DNA of 64,000 nucleotides from Natrarchaeobaculum sulfurireducens (GTDB lineage Archaea > Halobacteriota > Halobacteria > Halobacteriales > Natrialbaceae). The notes beneath the pieces are model-generated. The model did no database searches. It was not told the origin of the DNA and saw only the letters and a program-made list of their open reading frames with translations. Location: positions 558,001 through 622,000 of the forward strand of contig NZ_CP024047.1 in NCBI RefSeq assembly GCF_003430825.1. The letters run 5' to 3'. A program made the translations under genes and the position numbers. Within the stretch, counting starts at the first letter, position 1, and every line of letters starts with the position of its first letter. Shown piece by piece: positions 1 through 10,036 of the stretch.

Positions 1-168
1 GGGCTGCTGGACCTGGATACGAAAGCGACTGCTGGACGGGGCTCGGTCGCCCTGACAACGACTTTCCACGGCCCGTATGACTCGTCGGTCCACTCGACAG
101 TCCGGCGGATATGGTATTCAATTTGATGTGTACGAGACGTTTTTGTGGTCGCTCACCGAATCTCGAGT

Positions 169-585
169 ATGGGCCGTCTCGGTACCCTCGTGCTCAAAGG
201 ACTCGGACTCCTCGTGCTCGCGTTCATCGTCCTGAGCGTGCTCGCAACGATCGTCGGGATCGCGATCAATGTCGTGATGGCGATCGTCTCGATCGTCGTG
301 TCGCTGGCCGTTCTCGGGCTCGTCGTCGTCGGGATCGCCTGGCTGTTTTCCGAACTCACCGCCGACGACGATTCGACCGCCGAGTACGATACGTTCGATC
401 GTGTCGAGGACAACCGCGATCCCAAGGCACGCCTGCAAGAGCGCTACGTCGCAGGCGAACTGACCGACGCCGAGTTCGAACGGGAACTCGACCGAGTGAT
501 GCAGTCGGGAGACGCCATCGATCGATCCGAACACTCCGACGTGACTCGATCGCGAGACGTAGAGCGCGACCGAAGTCGCCGCTAA
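169..585 (+). CDS. SHOCT-domain membrane protein
   Basis: A 138-residue protein of unknown specific function. Two hydrophobic segments (about residues 4-26 and 28-58) form an N-terminal membrane hairpin. An acidic linker follows, then a short C-terminal SHOCT-like motif (ARLQERYVAGELTDAEFERE), a helical oligomerisation module common at the ends of small prokaryotic membrane proteins. An upstream GTG at 145 is in frame, but the ATG at 169 begins right before the first membrane segment and is preferred. The nuclease gene downstream is co-oriented about 70 nt away. The role is unknown; the membrane location is inferred from hydrophobicity. Confidence 0.75.
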   Translation: MGRLGTLVLKGLGLLVLAFIVLSVLATIVGIAINVVMAIVSIVVSLAVLGLVVVGIAWLFSELTADDDSTAEYDTFDRVEDNRDPKARLQERYVAGELTDAEFERELDRVMQSGDAIDRSEHSDVTRSRDVERDRSRR

Positions 586-656
586 ACCAGTCGTCTACGC
601 GGTCAGCGAGCGTCGAACCGACGGAGGCAAACGGCTCGAGTCGCAATCGCCACGTG

Positions 657-1943
657 ATGGAGGTCCAATTTCTCGGGGGCGCCCGCGAGATCGGTCGGAG
701 CGCGATCCTAATCGACGACCGGTTGCTGGTGGATTTCGGGATGGACTCGGGAAACCCACCGGCGTTTCCGATCGGCGACGTCGACCCCGAGGCCGTCGTC
801 GTCAGCCACGGCCACCTCGACCACGTCGGCACCGTTCCGGCGCTGCTGTCCGGCGATTCCCGCCCGTCGGTCCACTGGACGCCGCCGACGTACGACCTCG
901 CGATGACCCTCGCCCGGGATACCCTCGAGCTTCACGGTGGCAGTTACGACTGTCCGTTCACCCAGGCCGAACTCGCCCGGCTCACGCAGGTGTCGGAAAC
1001 CCACGACTATCGCGAGCCGTTCGAGGCGGCGGGCTACGAGATCACGTTCTACGACGCGGGTCACGTCCCCGGAAGTGCACACGTCCTGATCGACAGCGCG
1101 GGAGGAAGCCCCGCGAGCAATCGGACGAAGTCCGATGACGACGGCGACACCCGGCTGCTCTATACCGGTGACTTCCACACCGAAGACCAGCGACTCGTCG
1201 CCGCCACGACGGCGCGGCCCGAGGCCGACGTCGTGATCTGTGAGAGTACGTACGCGGACACGACGCGACCGCCCCGCGAGGAGATCGAACGCGAGTTCGC
1301 CGAGAGCCTCCGGACGACAATCTGGGAGGGTGGGACGGTCGTCGTCCCCGCGTTCGCAATCGGCCGCACGCAGGAGGTGCTCTGTCTCTGTGAGCGCTAC
1401 GACCTCGAGTGCTACGTCGACGGGATGGGCAAACGGATCACCGAGCTGTTGCTCCACGAGCAGAACCGGCCGTTCCTGCGCGATGCCGACGCGTTGCGAC
1501 GGGCGAAAGGAAACGCCCGCTTCGTCGACGGTCGGGACGGCCAGCGCAAACGGATCGCCGAGCAGAACACGGTCATCGTCACGACCAGCGGCATGCTTCA
1601 CGGCGGGCCCGCAATGACCTACGTGCCCGCGATTCGGACCCATCCGACGAACAAGATCGCGATGACCGGCCACCAGGTCGAGGGAACGCCGGGCCGTGAC
1701 TTACTCGAGACCGGCAGTGCCGAACTCGACGGTCGCCGGATGCCCGTCAGCGCCCAGGTCGAACAGTACGACTTCTCGGCACACGCGGATCGAACGGGCC
1801 TGTTCGAGTTCCTCGAGTCCTACCGGGACAGCGAGGTGCTCGTCGTCCACGGCGATCGTTGTGAGGCGTTCGCCGAGGAGCTACGGCGGGAGGGATTCGA
1901 CGCGAGCGCACCGGCACTCGGCGAGTCACGGACGCTCGAATAG
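657..1943 (+). CDS. Beta-CASP metallo-beta-lactamase-fold RNA nuclease
   Basis: A 428-residue metallo-beta-lactamase-fold nuclease of the beta-CASP group (archaeal CPSF-like or RNase J-like). The zinc motif HGHLDH is at residues 51-56. Further metal ligands sit in AGHVPGSAH and YTGDFH, and beta-CASP motifs appear as CESTYAD, TTSGMLHGG and FSAHADRTG. The family cleaves or trims RNA in the cytoplasm using two zinc ions. There is no N-terminal KH region, so it resembles the short aCPSF2 type rather than the termination factor aCPSF1. The frame is open from 111, but homology begins at MEVQFLGG, so the ATG at 657 is chosen. The product is a cytosolic RNA-processing enzyme; exact endo- or exonuclease activity cannot be read from sequence. 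Confidence 0.88.
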   Translation: MEVQFLGGAREIGRSAILIDDRLLVDFGMDSGNPPAFPIGDVDPEAVVVSHGHLDHVGTVPALLSGDSRPSVHWTPPTYDLAMTLARDTLELHGGSYDCPFTQAELARLTQVSETHDYREPFEAAGYEITFYDAGHVPGSAHVLIDSAGGSPASNRTKSDDDGDTRLLYTGDFHTEDQRLVAATTARPEADVVICESTYADTTRPPREEIEREFAESLRTTIWEGGTVVVPAFAIGRTQEVLCLCERYDLECYVDGMGKRITELLLHEQNRPFLRDADALRRAKGNARFVDGRDGQRKRIAEQNTVIVTTSGMLHGGPAMTYVPAIRTHPTNKIAMTGHQVEGTPGRDLLETGSAELDGRRMPVSAQVEQYDFSAHADRTGLFEFLESYRDSEVLVVHGDRCEAFAEELRREGFDASAPALGESRTLE

Positions 1944-1988
1944 CGGCGGCCAGCCGAAGCGTAACGGTGGCGAACCGGCGACTCCGCG

Positions 1989-2648
1989 TTACTCGGCCGT
2001 CGACTGCTCACCAACGGGCTGGAGCTCTTCGTCGACGAGCGTTTCGTAGGCTCGTCGGAATCGCTCCGAGAGCGCCTGATGAGAGATACCGAGTTCGTTG
2101 GCCAGTTCCTCCATCGAGATGCGCCGTGGGATCTCGAAGTAGCCGTACTTGAGCGCAGCCTCGAGCGCCTCGCGTTGTTCCGGCGTCAGGCGCGTATCGG
2201 GTTCGGTGCCGTTGGTCACGTCGCTGACGCGTCGTAAGTCGACGTTGATCTCGCGCTCGACGAGCCGGTCGTACGCGTTGGTCAGCGCCGTTCGATCCGG
2301 AAACCGGACCCGGACCTGCCACCAGCCGTCGGCTCCCCACGCTTCGAGCAGGGAGCCGCCGTCCTCGAGCAGTGGATCACACAGCCTCGAGATACCGTCG
2401 CCGTCGGGGAACACGACGTCGTAGAGCAGTCGGGTTCGTGTCTCCACGACGAGTTCGTACGCCTCGACCGACGGGTCCGCCTCGAACGCGACCTCGATGC
2501 CGTCGCGGTCGACGCCGGAGACCCAGAGACAGGGATTGGTCTTCGACACGGACGACTCGAGGTCGAACGTCGCGTCCGGGGCGTGCTCGAAAGCCGTCGC
2601 CAGTGTCGTCTCCGGAGCCGGAAGCCGGAGCTCGGCTATAGTCGACAT
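1989..2648 (-). CDS. Bat-type HTH_10 transcriptional regulator
   Basis: A 219-residue DNA-binding protein. The C-terminus (about residues 155-210) is the HTH_10 helix-turn-helix of bacterio-opsin activator proteins, recognisable from LTPEQREALEAALKYGYFE and the recognition helix in ELGISHQALSERFRRA. The N-terminal 150 residues are the usual haloarchaeal ligand or protein-interaction half without a recognisable catalytic motif. It is convergent with the nuclease gene. A TATA box 27 nt upstream of the ATG implies a leaderless transcript. Its target is unknown; these regulators are numerous in haloarchaea and often act on neighbouring genes. Confidence 0.85.
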   Translation of the reverse strand: MSTIAELRLPAPETTLATAFEHAPDATFDLESSVSKTNPCLWVSGVDRDGIEVAFEADPSVEAYELVVETRTRLLYDVVFPDGDGISRLCDPLLEDGGSLLEAWGADGWWQVRVRFPDRTALTNAYDRLVEREINVDLRRVSDVTNGTEPDTRLTPEQREALEAALKYGYFEIPRRISMEELANELGISHQALSERFRRAYETLVDEELQPVGEQSTAE

Positions 2649-2670
2649 CAGACGTGATACACCTCCAAAC

Positions 2671-2680
2671 CGTATAAATC
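2671..2680 (-). promoter_or_regulatory. TATA box for the HTH_10 gene
   Basis: GATTTATACG on the minus strand is centred about 27 nt upstream of the ATG at 2648. That is the spacing expected for a haloarchaeal leaderless transcript. A GGAGGTG run lies between the box and the start, but it would be upstream of the predicted transcription start. Confidence 0.6.
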
Positions 2681-2811
2681 GCAGTTCAGACGAGACTGAC
2701 TGTCTGGGTCGGTGAACGACGGTACAAGACCGTCAAGACCGGTGAGTGACGATGCAGGGTCGGCAACTATCGACGGCCGACTGTCACAGCGCCGTTCGAC
2801 CTGCCCACCGT

Positions 2812-4713
2812 TCACTCGGCCAGCTCGGTTACGGAGTCGAGCACACGCTCGAGGTCACGGACACCGACTTTCCCGCGCCGGTCGGGGTTCGCGAGGACAC
2901 GAACGGGCTGGTGACCGAGAGAGACGAACGCGAGGTCGAGTCGGTCGGCGGTGTCGGAAAGACCGAGCGCCACGTCGGCGTCGCCCGCGAGCACCTTCCG
3001 GGCGGGACTTTCGTGGGCTCGCACGGCGAGGTCGAAGCCCTCGATGGACTCGACGAGGTCGTGTCTGTCGACGCCCCGGTCGTCCGCGAGATCGGCGAGT
3101 GCGACGCCCAGACTCGTGCGGAGCCCGGAGTCGGTCGTTCGGTTGACAAAGCGCAGGTCACGATCGACCAGGTCGGTCAGTCCCGACACCTCGTCGGCCT
3201 CGTCCGGACGAACGAGCAGTCCCCACTCGCGCTCCCAGCGGGCGAGTTCGTCGGCGTCGACGTCGCGCTCGAGCGGACCGGCGACGACGGCGACGTCCGG
3301 AATGCCGTCACGCAGCCGCCGGAGGGCCGGCCGCGAGCCCACGGAAAGATAGCGCGGATTCTCGAGGGAATCGAGCAGCCGCGAGAGCGTGGGGTCGTCC
3401 TCGCCGACGCCGAGCAGCGTCGGTGGTCGGACGTCCGGTGAGAACAGCCGGACCGTGACGGGCTCACCCGTCTCGAGGTAGTCCGTTCCCGGCTCGACTT
3501 CGACGACGCCGTCGGCGTGAGCGAGGCTCGTCGTTGCGCCGCTGCCCTTATCGACGGGGTAGACGAGCGGCTCGCCGTCGCCGTCTGTGGTCACCCCGAC
3601 GGGCATCAGCCGCAACCGGCCTTCGGCGTAGCGCTCCTGGCGAGCCATCCGACCCGTGACAGTCGCAGTCTCGGGCTCGGGAAGGCCGGCAGCGTCGCGG
3701 ATCGCGGGTGCGACGAACGTCCGAAAGACCATCATCGCGGAGACGGGGTAGCCGGGGAGGCCGACGTACGCGGAGCCACCCGACGTCGAGCCAGCCGAGC
3801 CTGATTCGTCGTCGTCGAGTCGGCCGACGAGCATCGGCTTCCCCGGCTTGACGGCGACTCCGTGAAGCAGCAGTTCGCCCTGTGCTTCGATCACCCGATA
3901 GATGACGTCGACGGCACTCGCACTCGTCGATCCGGACGAGAGCACGAGGTCGCACTCCTCGGCGGCCTCACGAAGGAGGCGTTCCATCTCGTCCTGATCG
4001 TCACCCGCGTGGGGGTAAAGGACGGCCTCGCCGCCGGCGTCTTCGACCCCCGCGGCGATCGTGTAGCTGTTGACGTCGTAAATTTCCCCGCGGTCGCTCT
4101 CGAGGTCGCCACCAGGCCGGACGAGTTCATCGCCGGTCGAGACGATGCCGACGCGCGGGCTGGCCCGGACCGGAAGCTCCTCGACGCCGAGTGCCGACAG
4201 CAGGCCGACGTCACGGGGTGTAATTTGCGTGCCGGGACCGAGTGCCCGTTCGCCCGCGGCGACATCGGCTCCGGCGAACATCACGTTGTCACCCGGCGCG
4301 ACGGACGTCCTGACCAACACCTCGCCGGTCTCATCGTCGATGTCCGTCCGTTCGACCGGTACCATCGCATCCGCCCCGGACGGCATTACGGCACCCGTCG
4401 AAATCTCGACCGCCGCCCTGTCCTCGAGCGTCACGTCCGGCGCGTCACCGGCGTGGACCTCGCCGATGACCTCGAGTCGGGCAGGAGCTGCCTCGTCAGC
4501 GCCGAACGTTTCCCTCGCCCGAAGGGCGTAGCCGTCCAGGCTCGCCCGGTCGAATCCCGGCACGTCCAGTTCGGCGTCGAGCCGTTCGGCGAGGACCCGC
4601 CCGCGGGCCTCTGCGAGTGGGACACGTTCGACACCGGCCTCGAGCGGGAGCGAATCGATGGCTTCGCGCGCCGCTTCGGGCGAGGCGAGGTCGCGAAACT
4701 CCTTGCGGTTCAT
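2812..4713 (-). CDS. MoeA-type molybdopterin molybdotransferase fused to a PBP-like domain
   Basis: A 633-residue fusion. Residues about 1-405 are MoeA, which inserts molybdate into adenylylated molybdopterin. Visible signatures are FDRASLDGYALRA, ISTGAVMPSGADAMVPVE, the MoCF-binding region (GIVSTGDELV, SSGSTSAS) and GVAVKPGKPMLVG. Residues about 410-630 match the periplasmic-binding-protein-like domain often fused to archaeal MoeA or ModE/LysR-like proteins (LLRPDEADEVSGLTDLV-like region, VRAHESPARKVLAGDADVA). That domain probably senses molybdate or tungstate or the cofactor (inference). A second, unfused MoeA lies at 49464-50774. The ATG at 4713 gives a full-length MoeA N-terminus. Confidence 0.9.
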   Translation of the reverse strand: MNRKEFRDLASPEAAREAIDSLPLEAGVERVPLAEARGRVLAERLDAELDVPGFDRASLDGYALRARETFGADEAAPARLEVIGEVHAGDAPDVTLEDRAAVEISTGAVMPSGADAMVPVERTDIDDETGEVLVRTSVAPGDNVMFAGADVAAGERALGPGTQITPRDVGLLSALGVEELPVRASPRVGIVSTGDELVRPGGDLESDRGEIYDVNSYTIAAGVEDAGGEAVLYPHAGDDQDEMERLLREAAEECDLVLSSGSTSASAVDVIYRVIEAQGELLLHGVAVKPGKPMLVGRLDDDESGSAGSTSGGSAYVGLPGYPVSAMMVFRTFVAPAIRDAAGLPEPETATVTGRMARQERYAEGRLRLMPVGVTTDGDGEPLVYPVDKGSGATTSLAHADGVVEVEPGTDYLETGEPVTVRLFSPDVRPPTLLGVGEDDPTLSRLLDSLENPRYLSVGSRPALRRLRDGIPDVAVVAGPLERDVDADELARWEREWGLLVRPDEADEVSGLTDLVDRDLRFVNRTTDSGLRTSLGVALADLADDRGVDRHDLVESIEGFDLAVRAHESPARKVLAGDADVALGLSDTADRLDLAFVSLGHQPVRVLANPDRRGKVGVRDLERVLDSVTELAE

Positions 4714-4766
4714 ACGGTCACTTCTGTTCCGGAGCCTAAAAACATCGGCCGAATTCGCCGTCGAGG

Positions 4767-5588
4767 TTACGACGAGGAGTCGCCGGAGAACTCGTCAGCC
4801 GTCTCCTCGAGGGTTTCGACGCGGTCTTCGCGGTCGTCGTCGTCCATCTCGAGGAATCGTTGCCGGACGATGAGCACGGGACTGACAGTTCGGGTGGCGA
4901 TCCGTTCGGATGGATCGCCGAAGATACGGTCCTGGATCGACGGCTTGCTCTCACCGACGACCACGAAGTCGTGGTCGTCAGCGACCTCGACGATCGTTTC
5001 GAGCGGCGCGTCGTCGACGACGACGCTTTCGAGGAGCCGTTCGGGGTCGACGCCGTTCTCGACGAGGGTTTCTGCGGCTTCCTCGAGGAGTTCCCGGCCG
5101 GCGTCGGCGTCAGATTCCTCCGAAGTGACGTGTAAGAGCGTCACCTCGGCGTCACCGTCACCGAACGCCCTCGAGACCAGTTCGGCGATGTTCGAGACGT
5201 TGACACCGCTGCGAAGTGGAACCAGAACGCGATCGATCGCTCTGATCGGATTGAGCAAGACGACCCCGTCACACTCGAGTTCGACGGCGATCCGTTCGAA
5301 CGTCTGTAGGGCGTCTCTGGTGAAGACAAGTCGCGTCGTCCAGGTTCCACCGGCGTCCTCGAACGCGGCGGCGAGTTCGTCGAGTTTCGCGGTCGCTCGC
5401 TCTTCGAACTGGGTCCGTGCCTGCTCGGGTGGGGTCTGGTCGGGAAGTTCGTGGTAGCCGAGTAAGACGACGGGGATCGACTCGAACGCCGACGCGATCG
5501 ATTCGGGGATTCCCTCTCCCTCGAGCACCTCGATGGGGATCAGCACGCGGTGTTCGAGTTCATGCGGCTCCCGATCAGGCTCACTCAT
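4767..5588 (-). CDS. Universal stress protein (UspA family)
   Basis: A 273-residue cytosolic protein with two UspA-type alpha/beta halves. The first (about residues 12-125) begins [14 protein letters not shown]. The second (about 130-255) begins [19 protein letters not shown] and ends with [22 protein letters not shown], which resembles the Usp nucleotide loop (G-2x-G-9x-G-S/T). Its start overlaps the end of the upstream APC permease gene by 8 nt, so the two are co-transcribed and probably translationally coupled. Usp proteins paired with amino-acid permeases in haloarchaea are thought to modulate transport; that role is inferred here from the overlap. Confidence 0.85.
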   Translation of the reverse strand: MSEPDREPHELEHRVLIPIEVLEGEGIPESIASAFESIPVVLLGYHELPDQTPPEQARTQFEERATAKLDELAAAFEDAGGTWTTRLVFTRDALQTFERIAVELECDGVVLLNPIRAIDRVLVPLRSGVNVSNIAELVSRAFGDGDAEVTLLHVTSEESDADAGRELLEEAAETLVENGVDPERLLESVVVDDAPLETIVEVADDHDFVVVGESKPSIQDRIFGDPSERIATRTVSPVLIVRQRFLEMDDDDREDRVETLEETADEFSGDSSS

Positions 5589-6966
5589 CGTCCACCACCC
5601 CCTTCAGGCGCACATCTCGAGCGTAGTAGCCGTACCAGACGAGTGCGATGATCATCACCGCCAGCCCGATGAGCTGTGCGGATCGTTGCATAAAGAGGAT
5701 GAGCCCGAAACTCGAGACCGCACCGAGGATCGGCACGAACGGATAGCCCGGCGTTCGGAACGACGGCTCGTACCAGTCGGGGTCCGACCGTCGGATCGCG
5801 ACGAGGGCAATGCAGATCAGTCCGTACATGACCAGATGGAGGAAGTTTGCGACCTCTGCTAATAGTTCCGTCTGTCCCGTCGCCACGAGTACGACGACCG
5901 GTCCGCCGACCAGCGCGAGCGCGACGTGTGGCGTTCCGTATCGCAGGTTGACCCGGCCTGCAGCCGTCGGAACCAGCCGGTCCCGGCTAACGGCGTACAG
6001 CGCCCTCGAGGCCGAGAGGATCGATGCGTTGGCACTCGAGAGCGTCGCCAACAGGCCAGCGATGAGAATGGCGATCGCACCGGGGAGCCCGAAGAACTCG
6101 CGGGCGACCTCGACGATCGCCGTCTCGCCTGCAGCCGCAAGCACGTCGCTGCCGAGGGCGCTGGTCGCGACGAAGATCGTCACCACGTAAAACGTGCCGA
6201 CGAGGACGACGGAGCCGACCATCGCCAGGGGAAGGTTCCTGCCGGGGTCTTCGATCTCGCCCGCGACGGTCGCTACCTGTGCGAAGCCGAGATACGAGGT
6301 GAACACGAGCGCCGCGGTGGTCAGGACCGGCGCGTAGCCCTGCGGGGCGAACGTCTCGGGGACGGTCGTCGCGCCGAAGAGACCGGCAGCGTCGAGCAGA
6401 CCGTAGGCGAGAAACCCACTCAACAGGAAGAGCAACACGCCGACGACGACGTTCTGGAGGGATTCGACGTTCTCGGTCCCGCGAATGCTCATCGCCGTCA
6501 ATCCGATGCCGACGACGACGCCGAGGGGCGCGACGAGCGTTCGGCCGCCGACGGGTACGCCAGCTTCGGCGAGGCTGGCGACGGCATACTCGCCGAGGCC
6601 GACGAGGTAGAACGCCGATGCGAAGACGAGTCCGAGCCAGAGGCTGATCCCCACGACCGCGCCGAATACCGCCCCCATCCCTCGAGAGATGAAGTAGTAG
6701 CCACCGCCGCTTTTGGGCATCGCCGTCGCCAGTTCGGACGTCGGCAACGCGACCAACAGCGCGATTACGGCACCGATCGCGAACGAAGCCGACGCAGCGG
6801 GTCCAGCCGTTCCTGCCGCCAGCCCGGGGAAGACGAAGATGCCGGCACCGATCATCGTCCCGACACCGATCGTGAGCGCACCGAGTAGCCCGACGGTTCG
6901 CTCGAGTTCGACGTCCTCCGCCGAATCGACCGACGATGTGGCCGCCACCGACGAGTCACTCGACAT
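5581..6966 (-). CDS. APC-family amino acid permease
   Basis: A 461-residue integral membrane transporter of the amino acid-polyamine-organocation superfamily. About 12 membrane segments are visible, starting with [15 protein letters not shown], the family helix-1 signature around the unwound substrate site. The substrate is not identifiable. A TTG start at 6996 is possible, but the ATG at 6966 (MSSDSSVAA) is preferred. The 3' end overlaps the UspA gene by 8 nt. The next gene upstream is a homologous permease with UspA domains fused to it, so the two loci are a split and a fused version of the same design. Confidence 0.87.
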   Translation of the reverse strand: MSSDSSVAATSSVDSAEDVELERTVGLLGALTIGVGTMIGAGIFVFPGLAAGTAGPAASASFAIGAVIALLVALPTSELATAMPKSGGGYYFISRGMGAVFGAVVGISLWLGLVFASAFYLVGLGEYAVASLAEAGVPVGGRTLVAPLGVVVGIGLTAMSIRGTENVESLQNVVVGVLLFLLSGFLAYGLLDAAGLFGATTVPETFAPQGYAPVLTTAALVFTSYLGFAQVATVAGEIEDPGRNLPLAMVGSVVLVGTFYVVTIFVATSALGSDVLAAAGETAIVEVAREFFGLPGAIAILIAGLLATLSSANASILSASRALYAVSRDRLVPTAAGRVNLRYGTPHVALALVGGPVVVLVATGQTELLAEVANFLHLVMYGLICIALVAIRRSDPDWYEPSFRTPGYPFVPILGAVSSFGLILFMQRSAQLIGLAVMIIALVWYGYYARDVRLKGVVDDE

Positions 6967-7029
6967 TACAACATTCAGTTCCGACCAGACGATCAAAAGT
7001 GTCCTGACTCGAGTTCGCCCTCGAGTCGC

Positions 7030-9396
7030 TCAGAACAGGTAGTCCCTGATGAACCGTTCGAGCAGTCCCCGATGCCGTCCGTCGTAGGTCTGGACCATGA
7101 CGGTGGTACAGTCGACCGCATCGACGAGATCGTCGGCGGCGCTACCGCGGAATCGCGCTTCCACGCCGATCGGCCCGGCCCCGACGATGAGTAACTCCGC
7201 GTCGGCGACGAAGCGAGCCATTCCCTCGACCGGCGAATCGGTCTCGAGCACGCGCGATCGAACCGGAACGGTACAGATCCGCATCAGTTCGGAGTGGTAC
7301 CGTTCTGCGGCCTCCCGTCGGCTCTCCGGCGCGTCCTCGGGAATCACGCGAACCAGTACGATCTCAGCGCCGGTCTCTTCGGCGACCGCATCCGCTAAGA
7401 GGAGTTTCACCGGGTCGTACGGTCCACCGCCCCGGCTGGCGACGGCGATCCGTTCGACCGTCTCGAGGCCTCGGTCCTCGACGAGGGCGACATCACACGG
7501 GGCGTTCTGGCGCAGCCACGCCGTCTCGCTTGCACCGAGGAGTCCGGGAATCCCGTTGCCAGTGTGTCGCTGGGTGATGATGAGGTCGATGTCCTCGAAG
7601 GTCGCGAAGTCGACGATCGCCGCCTTGTGATCCTCGCTGACGATCCGGCGATACTCGACGTGAGTGTCGTATTCACTGGGCCCCTCGAGTGTCGCGGCGG
7701 CTGGTCCGCCGCCGGAGGTTCGATGGTCCGTTTCCAGCATCTCCGGCGGGAACCACTCCGGTGCGTCCTCGGGGTCGTCAGGCAACCAGTCGGGAAGCTC
7801 CGTCGATCGAACCCTGGACCGACGCGAAGGGAGGATGTGCTCCGGTTCGTCGTAGAACTCGACGACCGAGACGGCCGTCGACCGGAGTCGGCCGAGGTCG
7901 AGGGCGATTCGAAGCATGTCACGTCTGGCGCGGTCCGGCGTCGCTTCGGTGATCGCTACCAGCAGGGTGTACTCCCGCTCGGATTCGAACAGGCCACGGG
8001 TTCGGTCGGTCGCCGACGCTCCGACACTCTCACGGACCTTTGCTCGAGCGACGCCCTCACGATCGATCCCACCCTGGTAGTACCTGACGTAAGCAAAATA
8101 CCAGGCGCCAGCGAGTGCGCCGATGCCCACCGCTCCGACGACCGCAACGATGCCGGTGTACGCCAGCACAACGAATCCGCCCGCGATTCCGAACAGCGGC
8201 ATCCACGGGTACAGTGGCGCCTCGAACTCCGGGTCGTACTCCTGGACAGCCCCTTCCCGGAACCCGATCAGGGCAACGTTCAGGAGAATAAAGACGAGAA
8301 TCTGGAACGCACTCCCGAAGGCAGCGACCTGCTGGATCGGGAAGATCGCGACCAGCGCGATCAGGACGAGACCCGTCAGCGCCACGGCGTAGACGGGTGT
8401 CGTAAAGCGCTCGCTCACCTCCTCGAGTCTCGAGGGGAGCACGCCGTCACGGGCCATCGCGAGCGGGAATCGCGATGCGGCGAGGATACCGGCGTTGGCA
8501 GTCGAAGCGAGCGCCAGCAGGGCTGCAACGACGATAACCAGTGCGAACACGTTGCCGAACCCATCGAAGAGCTGCTCGGCTGCTAGCGCGATGATCGCAC
8601 CCTCGCCCTCGCTCGTGAGGATCGCCTCCGGAGTGGCAGCGATCGCTTCCGGGATGTCGAGGACGCCGATCGTCACGTAGACGACGACTGCATAGACGAG
8701 GGAGACGAACGCAAGCGCCAGCCCGATTGCGAGCGGCAGGTTTCGACCTGGGTCTTCGACCTCCTCTGCGACCGCGCCGACTTTGGTCAATCCCGCGTAC
8801 GAAATGAAGACGATCGCCGTCGCCTCCAAGAGTGCCGAGCCGCCGACGGCCGGGCTGAACGCACCTTCGACGCGGACGCCTTCGATCTGTGGAACTCCTG
8901 AGAAGACGTAGGCTGCGAGAATCGCAATCAGGATGCCGACCAAGCCGAACTGCAGCTTTCCGGAGCCTTCGGCACTGACGAGGTTGATTACCGTAAAGAA
9001 AATCGCGAGTACGACCGCGATCAGCGTCACGAACTCCGCGAGCGTCTCGCTGACGTACAACAGATACGGGACGCCGCCGACCAGCGCGAGCGCGCTCTTC
9101 AACGACAGCATCAGCCAGGTCCCGATGCCAGCGATCGTTCCGAGCAGCGGCCCCATACTGCGCTCGACGTAGAGGTATGGGCCACCGTCTTCGGGAATCG
9201 CCGTCGACATCTCAGCGACGGCCAGCGCGGCAGGGAGGACGAGTACGGCGGCAATGACGAAGCCGAGTACGGCTGCGGCGTCGGCTAGAATCCACGCGAC
9301 GCCAGGAAGAACGAAGATCCCCGACCCGATCATGGCACCGACCGCGATCGCGAACGTCTCGGCCAGCCCGAGGTCTCGTTTCAATCCACTCGGCAT
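7030..9396 (-). CDS. APC permease fused to C-terminal UspA domains
   Basis: A 788-residue protein. Residues about 1-435 form a 12-segment APC permease with GAMIGSGIFVLPG near the N-terminus. Residues about 455-785 are cytosolic and contain two UspA-like domains (LLVAITEATPDRARRDMLR; VERIAVASRGGGPYDPVKLL). The last domain carries a GAGPIGVEARFRGSAADD stretch similar to the Usp nucleotide-binding loop. The protein is likely an amino-acid transporter with a built-in stress or nucleotide sensor (inference). It precedes the unfused permease and UspA genes on the same strand, about 60 nt away, and may share their transcript. The ATG at 9396 opens a normal APC N-terminus. Confidence 0.88.
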   Translation of the reverse strand: MPSGLKRDLGLAETFAIAVGAMIGSGIFVLPGVAWILADAAAVLGFVIAAVLVLPAALAVAEMSTAIPEDGGPYLYVERSMGPLLGTIAGIGTWLMLSLKSALALVGGVPYLLYVSETLAEFVTLIAVVLAIFFTVINLVSAEGSGKLQFGLVGILIAILAAYVFSGVPQIEGVRVEGAFSPAVGGSALLEATAIVFISYAGLTKVGAVAEEVEDPGRNLPLAIGLALAFVSLVYAVVVYVTIGVLDIPEAIAATPEAILTSEGEGAIIALAAEQLFDGFGNVFALVIVVAALLALASTANAGILAASRFPLAMARDGVLPSRLEEVSERFTTPVYAVALTGLVLIALVAIFPIQQVAAFGSAFQILVFILLNVALIGFREGAVQEYDPEFEAPLYPWMPLFGIAGGFVVLAYTGIVAVVGAVGIGALAGAWYFAYVRYYQGGIDREGVARAKVRESVGASATDRTRGLFESEREYTLLVAITEATPDRARRDMLRIALDLGRLRSTAVSVVEFYDEPEHILPSRRSRVRSTELPDWLPDDPEDAPEWFPPEMLETDHRTSGGGPAAATLEGPSEYDTHVEYRRIVSEDHKAAIVDFATFEDIDLIITQRHTGNGIPGLLGASETAWLRQNAPCDVALVEDRGLETVERIAVASRGGGPYDPVKLLLADAVAEETGAEIVLVRVIPEDAPESRREAAERYHSELMRICTVPVRSRVLETDSPVEGMARFVADAELLIVGAGPIGVEARFRGSAADDLVDAVDCTTVMVQTYDGRHRGLLERFIRDYLF

Positions 9397-9975
9397 CGGT
9401 CTCTCCCCTCGTGTACGAGGTGTTCTCGGGGACGGATCGGGTCGGTTCGATCGGCGCTTCTGTGGCCGCCAGCGGGGTCGCCCCGTTCGGAGAGCCGTTC
9501 TGGCGGGTTGGACGGACGGTGGGCAAGCAGTGCGCTGCGGTGTTCGTCAGCGGGATGCACCCGCCGTCCGTGCCAATCGGTCGGGACGAGAGACGACGCT
9601 GTTCGATGGAGCGGTCGGCTCGGGCACGCGAACGGACACTGTCGGGCGGGAGCCACCGAAGCGCAGTCACGCGGCGAGAGCGGCGGCGTCACACACCCGA
9701 TCTGTCCGGCGGTATCAGTCACTACGTGGGAGTTGGTTGGCACGGGTACATCACCGGTCGAAAGCCAGCCTGCATGCCGGCGGGTAATTCACCTGACGAG
9801 ACGGGACACGATTCGGCGTCGACTGCGGATTACGTCCAACCGGTCGCTCGACCGGTCGACGTCACTAGTAGCTACTGACCGTCAGTGCACGCCCGACCGG
9901 ACGGCGGCTGTACGATCGGTATGGGACCGTTTCAGTCGGTGCTCTCCGAAGCTCGGGGTTGGACCGAGTTGGTTC
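9397..9975. other. Intergenic region without a recognisable gene
   Basis: This 580-bp G+C-rich stretch lies between the start of the permease-Usp gene and the halorhodopsin 3' end. Open frames on both strands (for example 9411-9878) are arginine- and serine-rich, show no family similarity and look like spurious frames. A perfect palindrome, ACCGGTCG-CT-CGACCGGT, occurs at 9839-9856. The permease promoter should lie near 9400-9450, but no clear TATA box is visible. Confidence 0.5.
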
Positions 9976-10012
9976 GTCCGCGCCGGGTGGAGCCTCTAAC
10001 GCCGGCGCGGAC
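9976..10012 (-). terminator. Stem-loop downstream of halorhodopsin
   Basis: GTCCGCGCCGG at 9976-9986 pairs perfectly with CCGGCGCGGAC at 10002-10012 (11 bp, 15-nt loop). It lies 25 nt beyond the hop stop codon in the direction of transcription. It could be a terminator-associated or 3'-UTR stabilising hairpin. No strong T-tract follows, so termination itself is inferred. Confidence 0.45.
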
Positions 10013-10036
10013 CGACGATGCCTGTGTGAGGGGGGC

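Noticed and set aside
1-144. Possible 3' end of an upstream gene at the window edge
   Set aside because: All three plus frames are open for a short way from base 1, but the peptides are too short to assign.
3862-5457. Long plus-strand frame of 531 codons
   Set aside because: It lies antisense to the MoeA fusion and the UspA gene, is rich in Arg/Ser in its second half and has no family pattern.
9411-9878. Plus-strand frame of 155 codons upstream of the permease
   Set aside because: It has no conserved pattern or halophile-like acidic composition and no promoter was seen.
9976-10012. Stem-loop as a tRNA or riboswitch
   Set aside because: It is a single hairpin without cloverleaf or conserved aptamer features; its position after hop fits a 3'-end structure.
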